NCBI GenBank assembly: GCA_963691705.1
Contig: OY829545.1
Span: 36,443,475-36,507,474 of the forward strand
Reading direction: 5' to 3'
Length of the DNA stretch: 64,000 nt
From: Viola odorata
Lineage: Eukaryota; Streptophyta; Magnoliopsida; Malpighiales; Violaceae
The position numbers and the translations under genes are program-made. The notes beneath the pieces are model-generated. The model saw only the letters and a list, made by a program, of their open reading frames with translations. It was not told the DNA's origin and did not search any database. Positions 58,729 to 64,000 of this stretch are shown one piece after another (the stretch's first letter is position 1; every line of letters begins with the position of its first letter).

Positions 58729-59934
58729 ATGTCTTCCTACATACCGCCGCATTTGAGGGTTGCTCCTACTAGCCACGCATCTTGGTCTCATGTTGAGCAG
58801 CCCCCCCACCTTGACCGTAGCCATGAGTACTTCACCAAGGCTTCCCCTTCCACTCCTTCCTGGTTGGAGTATGATCATATTGCGCCCTCTCGGCAAGCCT
58901 ATGCGTATGAGTCTTATGCGACTAGTGGAGAGATTTCGTATGGGCATGAGGACTACTTCACCAAGGCTGCCCCATCCCCACACCTTGGCACCTCACCTTT
59001 CGCCTTGAGGATGGCTCCAATTCTAGCACGCTTGGACAGAAGCACTCAAGCCATGACAAACACCATGGCCGCAATGACACTTATATGTGATAACCTACGG
59101 GTTTCCGGCCACCTTGGGCAATGTGAAGAGGTTAGCATTTGTACTCTTGGTTCGCCATCAGTCAAGGAAAGTTTAGTGCCGCTTGGGAGGGAAATGAATG
59201 TATTGCAATCCATGGATGGTTTTGAGACACTGTTGGTCGAGGAGATTGAGGATCTTCCTAGTGTTGTTTCGGCCGATTCACCATCACTTATTGAGGATGA
59301 TTTGCCTCCGTTTGAGGAGAAGCTACTGGTTTCGGATGTGCATAGGGGGTTTGGGAGCGAAACGAACACATGTAGGGCTTGTGAGTCCACTTCGGATTGC
59401 CATGAGACAGCCGCTCATTGCCTTGCATTGCAGCGCAAATTTCAGACCTTGGTTAGTGCCTTCTCCATCATTCCGAGGGTGCCTTTACATAGATTTGTGG
59501 ATCCATTTCTCCTTGGTTTTGGTCACTTGGGCAGCGCACATTTCTCTCCATTTGAGGCGCTTGCGAGTGGTCTCACGGTCTCGCACTTTACCATGATCCC
59601 TACCACCTTTCCTTTGGTTCACCGTCGTGGCCAATCCTTAATTGTTCTTGGCTGTTCACCGTCCACACCTACTTATCTTCCCCGCGGAAGACCTCCACCT
59701 TGGCCTATTTTCCTCGAGAAGTGTAGTTTGAGGGGTCCGCGTGTATCCACAAGCTGTGAGCATGCCTTGTCCCGTTCGGCCGAGCAAGGGCTTGAGCCTC
59801 TAGATTCGAGGTCGAATCTCCTCCAAGGCGAAGGGGATGATATGAGCATAAAGACTCTCACTCCACTTTCGGAACCCCCCCACCCTCCAAAGCTTAGATT
59901 CGAGGACGAATCTCTTCAAAGGGGGATGGGATGA
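58729..59934 (+). CDS. Retrotransposon ORF, unit 17
   Basis: Intact copy with P168L (T at 59231), the same change as unit 15 two units (7126 bp) upstream. Confidence 0.6.
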   Translation: MSSYIPPHLRVAPTSHASWSHVEQPPHLDRSHEYFTKASPSTPSWLEYDHIAPSRQAYAYESYATSGEISYGHEDYFTKAAPSPHLGTSPFALRMAPILARLDRSTQAMTNTMAAMTLICDNLRVSGHLGQCEEVSICTLGSPSVKESLVPLGREMNVLQSMDGFETLLVEEIEDLPSVVSADSPSLIEDDLPPFEEKLLVSDVHRGFGSETNTCRACESTSDCHETAAHCLALQRKFQTLVSAFSIIPRVPLHRFVDPFLLGFGHLGSAHFSPFEALASGLTVSHFTMIPTTFPLVHRRGQSLIVLGCSPSTPTYLPRGRPPPWPIFLEKCSLRGPRVSTSCEHALSRSAEQGLEPLDSRSNLLQGEGDDMSIKTLTPLSEPPHPPKLRFEDESLQRGMG

Positions 59935-60700
59935 TATGAGCTTAAAGGCTCCAACTCGTTTCTCTTGTCTTGCCTTCCGTCTAGGCCAAGACTGCTGTCT
60001 AGGGCAAACCTTCGGTCTAGGCCAAGACTCCCATCTAGGGCAAACCTACTGTCTAGGCCAAGACTCCCGTCTAGGCCGAACCTACTATCTAGGCCAAGAC
60101 TCCCTTCTGTTTGGCCGAAGCCCATCCTCCAAGCCCATCTTCATTGCTGCCAAGGCCAAGCCCCTTTGTCTAAGGGTGTAAGGGTATTTACCCATTGTTA
60201 GGTTTTAGTATTTAAAGTGCAAACATTTCATTTCAGCACTTGCCTTTGATTTTGATGATATTCTCTTTGGCCAATTCTTAGAGTAAACTAGTGTAATTTA
60301 GGGTTCTTGGTAACCGGTGCCATTAGGGCTGAAACCATTGTTTATCTTATATCTCTTCTTGTAATTAAGCTCTTGAGCTTTGTTCTTAAATCAGAAAAGA
60401 GAGATCCTTAACTAGTTTATAGAAAGGTTGCTTGGTTTGCTAATCAAGAGGGTTTTCTAATTAGTTAAGTTCTTATTATGTTCATCCATTCCATCTCTAC
60501 CAAACAACCATTGATCCGCTGCATATAACTCCTCAAAACACCAACTTCAGCCATCAAGTTCACCAAGGCGTCTCCTCTCCATCTCCATCTGAGGCGTCTA
60601 TATCCATTGCCAAAACCAACCTCTCACAAGAGGACTAGATCCGGCTCAAGAACAGCAATTCGGTCTCTTCTTCTCCAAAACAGATGTTGAGCTCTTATCA
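59932..60700 (+). repeat. LTR 17
   Basis: Complete copy. Confidence 0.9.
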
Positions 60701-62291
60701 AGTGGTAGCGGAGCTTCAGTTGTCCTCTAGGTTGGTTTTTCTTGTTCTCCTCTTCATTTCTACGGTTAGAATCATCTTCTCTACCGTAGAACTTCTTTCC
60801 TTTGTGCTGAAATTTTTCTGTTTTTCATAACCGTTCCTCTCTTCGGTTAAAACTTCATTTTCTTGAGTTTCTTCGGTTCAAACACCTTGATTCTTGTTTT
60901 CTATGGTTTAAACATTATTTTCTACCATAGGAATCATTCCCACTTCATTTGAAAAATTTGGTGTTCTTGAAGAAATTCTTGTCTTTTAGTGTGCTGAATT
61001 TTGGAAGAACACAAGTGCTGAAATTTTTTGTGTTTGTGTGCATCAAAATGGACGAAATTTCTTCTTAATTGTGTATTTGCTGCTGAAGTTATTGGAGCCT
61101 CCTATGGTGGCCTTGAGAGCCATGTGGACTGATTTGTTCTCTTGCTAAGTGCCGAAATTGCTTGTCCAACCATAGCTGGCCACATCACCTTGATTGTGAG
61201 CCTAGTATTTTCCTCAATTGTGAGCCAAGCATTTCAGCTTGCTCACTACACTTCCCCCTCACACAGCCGGCCCTAATTAGCATCCTTACACTTAGGTTGC
61301 TTGTCATACACAGCCACATCACTTGCCTTGTCACTTGCCTTGTCATCCACACACATTTGGACACATCACTATCATTTGCCACCTCACTTTTGGCTTTTAG
61401 TGAAAATATTTTCAAGAGCAAAACTACTTGTCTTTCACTTCTTCTTCTTTCAAGGATACATGTCATACAAGTGAGCTCTCTTCACTCATTGCAAAAACAG
61501 AAAAGAAAAGAGAAAGGAACTAAAAGAAAGATCAAGTTCCTAACACTCAAAAAAAAAAAAAAAAAACAAAAGAGTGGATCAATTGAGTCATAAGCAAGAG
61601 ACTACTTGTGTGTATCTATCTGAAGTGAATTACATTGTTTTTAAAGTGTCATTGTGGAAGAACACAAGTTTCGGCTTTCAATTTGTGTTTCCAATTCAGA
61701 TTTTCGTTTTCTGTTTTTTCCTTTTGACTAGCTTCGGCTTTTCCCTTTTTGTCTGAGTGTCTGTGCTCAGAAAATTCTGAAATTTTGATAGATTAAAGTT
61801 CAGTCTGAGGGGAACAACTCTTATGTTTTACACTTCTCCTAATTCTGTTGGTTTCACATACTTCTATCCAATTCAAAATCAGTGCGCAGTTTTCACTCGA
61901 AATTTCAGCTTTGAGTCTTTCATTTGTTTGTGATTTTCTCTTCTTGTTTCTTTGAGTCTTTTCTTAAGTAGCTTGAGCTGTGTTGTTTTCTTCTTTGTTT
62001 TCACATATTATTACTCTATTCTAAGTCCAATTTCGGCCCAAATTAAATCCTTTTTCCTTAGGCAGAATTTTGACTTTCCTTGCCTTTCTTTCGTACCTTG
62101 GTTGTCTTGCTTTTCTTGAGCCCTAGTTAGGTATTTCTAGCTTAGGTCTTCGGTTGGTGATTCAGATAAGAGTGTGAGAGAAGAGTGTGAGTACATTAGA
62201 GTGACAAACACGAGAGTGAAACACGTGAGGGAGAGACTAACCCCTTTCAGCTATCACTTGTGTTTATTTTTCCTTTTGTAGGAATTTTTCT

Positions 62292-63497
62292 ATGTCTTCC
62301 TACATACCGCCGCATTTGAGGGTTGCTCCTACTAGCCACGCATCTTGGTCTCATGTTGAGCAGCCCCCCCACCTTGACCGTAGCCATGAGTACTTCACCA
62401 AGGCTTCCCCTTCCACTCCTTCCTGGTTGGAGTATGATCATATTGCGCCCTCTCGGCAAGCCTATGCGTATGAGTCTTATGCGACTAGTGGAGAGATTTC
62501 GTATGGGCATGAGGACTACTTCACCAAGGCTGCCCCATCCCCACACCTTGGCACCTCACCTTTCGCCTTGAGGATGGCTCCAATTCTAGCACGCTTGGAC
62601 AGAAGCACTCAAGCCATGACAAACACCATGGCCGCAATGACACTTATATGTGATAACCTACGGGTTTCCGGCCACCTTGGGCAATGTGAAGAGGTTAGCA
62701 TTTGTACTCTTGGTTCGCCATCAGTCAAGGAAAGTTTAGTGCCGCTTGGGAGGGAAATGAATGTATTGCAATCCATGGATGGTTTTGAGACACCGTTGGT
62801 CGAGGAGATTGAGGATCTTCCTAGTGTTGTTTCGGCCGATTCACCATCACTTATTGAGGATGATTTGCCTCCGTTTGAGGAGAAGCTACTGGTTTCGGAT
62901 GTGCATAGGGGGTTTGGGAGCGAAACGAACACATGTAGGGCTTGTGAGTCCACTTCGGATTGCCATGAGACAGCCGCTCATTGCCTTGCATTGCAGCGCA
63001 AATTTCAGACCTTGGTTAGTGCCTTCTCCATCATTCCGAGGGTGCCTTTACATAGATTTGTGGATCCATTTCTCCTTGGTTTTGGTCACTTGGGCAGCGC
63101 ACATTTCTCTCCATTTGAGGCGCTTGCGAGTGGTCTCACGGTCTCGCACTTTACCATGATCCCTACCACCTTTCCTTTGGTTCACCGTCGTGGCCAATCC
63201 TTAATTGTTCTTGGCTGTTCACCGTCCACACCTACTTATCTTCCCCGCGGAAGACCTCCACCTTGGCCTATTTTCCTCGAGAAGTGTAGTTTGAGGGGTC
63301 CGCGTGTATCCACAAGCTGTGAGCATGCCTTGTCCCGTTCGGCCGAGCAAGGGCTTGAGCCTCTAGATTCGAGGTCGAATCTCCTCCAAGGCGAAGGGGA
63401 TGATATGAGCATAAAGACTCTCACTCCACTTTCGGAACCCCCCCACCCTCCAAAGCTTAGATTCGAGGACGAATCTCTTCAAAGGGGGATGGGATGA
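62292..63497 (+). CDS. Retrotransposon ORF, unit 18
   Basis: Intact consensus copy with an 18 A leader tract. It is the last ORF before the window edge. Confidence 0.6.
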   Translation: MSSYIPPHLRVAPTSHASWSHVEQPPHLDRSHEYFTKASPSTPSWLEYDHIAPSRQAYAYESYATSGEISYGHEDYFTKAAPSPHLGTSPFALRMAPILARLDRSTQAMTNTMAAMTLICDNLRVSGHLGQCEEVSICTLGSPSVKESLVPLGREMNVLQSMDGFETPLVEEIEDLPSVVSADSPSLIEDDLPPFEEKLLVSDVHRGFGSETNTCRACESTSDCHETAAHCLALQRKFQTLVSAFSIIPRVPLHRFVDPFLLGFGHLGSAHFSPFEALASGLTVSHFTMIPTTFPLVHRRGQSLIVLGCSPSTPTYLPRGRPPPWPIFLEKCSLRGPRVSTSCEHALSRSAEQGLEPLDSRSNLLQGEGDDMSIKTLTPLSEPPHPPKLRFEDESLQRGMG

Positions 63498-64000
63498 TAT
63501 GAGCTTAAAGGCTCCAACTCGTTTCTCTTGTCTTGCCTTCCGTCTAGGCCAAGACTGCTGTCTAGGGCAAACCTTCGGTCTAGGCCAAGACTCCCATCTA
63601 GGGCAAACCTACTGTCTAGGCCAAGACTCCCGTCTAGGCCGAACCTACTATCTAGGCCAAGACTCCCTTCTGTTTGGCCGAAGCCCATCCTCCAAGCCCA
63701 TCTTCATTGCTGCCAAGGCCAAGCCCCTTTGTCTAAGGGTGTAAGGGTATTTACCCATTGTTAGGTTTTAGTATTTAAAGTGCAAACATTTCATTTCAGC
63801 ACTTGCCTTTGATTTTGATGATATTCTCTTTGGCCAATTCTTAGAGTAAACTAGTGTAATTTAGGGTTCTTGGTAACCGGTGCCATTAGGGCTGAAACCA
63901 TTGTTTATCTTATATCTCTTCTTGTAATTAAGCTCTTGAGCTTTGTTCTTAAATCAGAAAAGAGAGATCCTTAACTAGTTTATAGAAAGGTTGCTTGGTT
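63495..64000 (+). repeat. LTR 18, 5' part only (cut by the window edge)
   Basis: The first 506 bp of the LTR, including the minisatellite and the TATA-like box at 63772. The rest lies beyond the window. Confidence 0.9.

Larger units (their letters stand above)
1..64000 (+). repeat. Tandem array of an LTR-retrotransposon unit (18 copies of about 3564 bp)
   Basis: The same 3563-3564 bp unit repeats head to tail across the window with no unique sequence between copies. ORF starts are spaced 3564 bp in units 1-7 and 12-13, and 3563 bp where the leader A tract is one base shorter (units 8-11 and 14-18). Each unit is one LTR plus one internal region, so neighbours share an LTR. Both window edges fall inside an LTR, so the array is longer than seen here. 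I found only about a dozen variable positions among copies, so they are nearly identical. The variants are scattered and copy-specific, which argues for a real array and against a looped assembly. Likely origins are unequal recombination between LTRs, or rolling-circle amplification and reinsertion of a one-LTR circular DNA; the sequence alone does not separate these. Confidence 0.97.

Noticed and set aside
1..64000. Ribosomal DNA or another classic tandem gene array
   Set aside because: No rRNA, 5S or histone-like sequence is visible; the unit has LTR, primer-site and polypurine features instead.
1..64000. Assembly loop error as the sole explanation
   Set aside because: Copy-specific substitutions and indels (for example at 3716, 12830, 25709, 34717, 35792 and 37466) would not be expected from simple repetition of one sequence. 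It still needs long-read confirmation of copy number.

Overview
The whole 64 kb window is one head-to-tail tandem array of a 3563-3564 bp unit. There are 18 tandem copies: 18 internal regions, 17 complete LTRs and a partial LTR at each edge. The window begins and ends inside a copy, so the array continues on both sides, and no unique flanking DNA is visible. Each unit is one long terminal repeat (LTR, 769 bp) followed by one internal region (about 2795 bp) of a non-autonomous LTR retrotransposon. The array therefore reads LTR-internal-LTR-internal, with each LTR shared by its two neighbours. The host is most likely a flowering plant, probably a dicot. The reasons are the LTR-retrotransposon layout, a primer-binding site resembling the plant initiator-Met tRNA complement, the AT-rich leader, and an ORF tail resembling the end of plant Ty3/gypsy polyproteins. 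The species cannot be named from this sequence.

Layout of a unit, using 2916-6479 as the example. The LTR runs from 2916 (TGATATGAG) to 3684 (CTCTTATCA). It carries a 7 x 18 bp minisatellite near its 5' end (2963-3088 in the first complete LTR), a TATA-like box (3193) and several small inverted repeats. The LTR is followed, two bases later, by a degenerate primer-binding site (3687-3698). A leader of about 1.59 kb follows, with several paired-stem structures and an 18-19 A tract. A 401-codon ORF comes next (5277-6482). It ends at a polypurine tract, and its TGA stop is formed by the first three bases of the next LTR.

No gag, protease, reverse transcriptase, RNase H or integrase domain is recognisable anywhere, so the element could move only with enzymes supplied in trans. 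The 401-residue protein is unrecognised. It has a proline-rich, partly acidic sequence with a Cys/His cluster and a duplicated YFTKA motif. Its C-terminal end resembles a relic of a Ty3/gypsy polyprotein tail.

The copies are almost identical. I found only about a dozen variable sites in 64 kb, and all 18 ORFs are open. Some rare variants are shared by non-adjacent copies (1 and 3, 4 and 7, 15 and 17), and the A tract falls into blocks of 19 or 18. This points to multi-unit duplication or gene conversion. All six substitution events in the ORF are C:G to T:A, four of them at CpG, as expected for a methylated, silenced array. The most interesting signals are the array itself, an 18 bp U5-leader pairing that encloses the primer-binding site, and two homologous leader hairpins that differ by a compensatory base pair.
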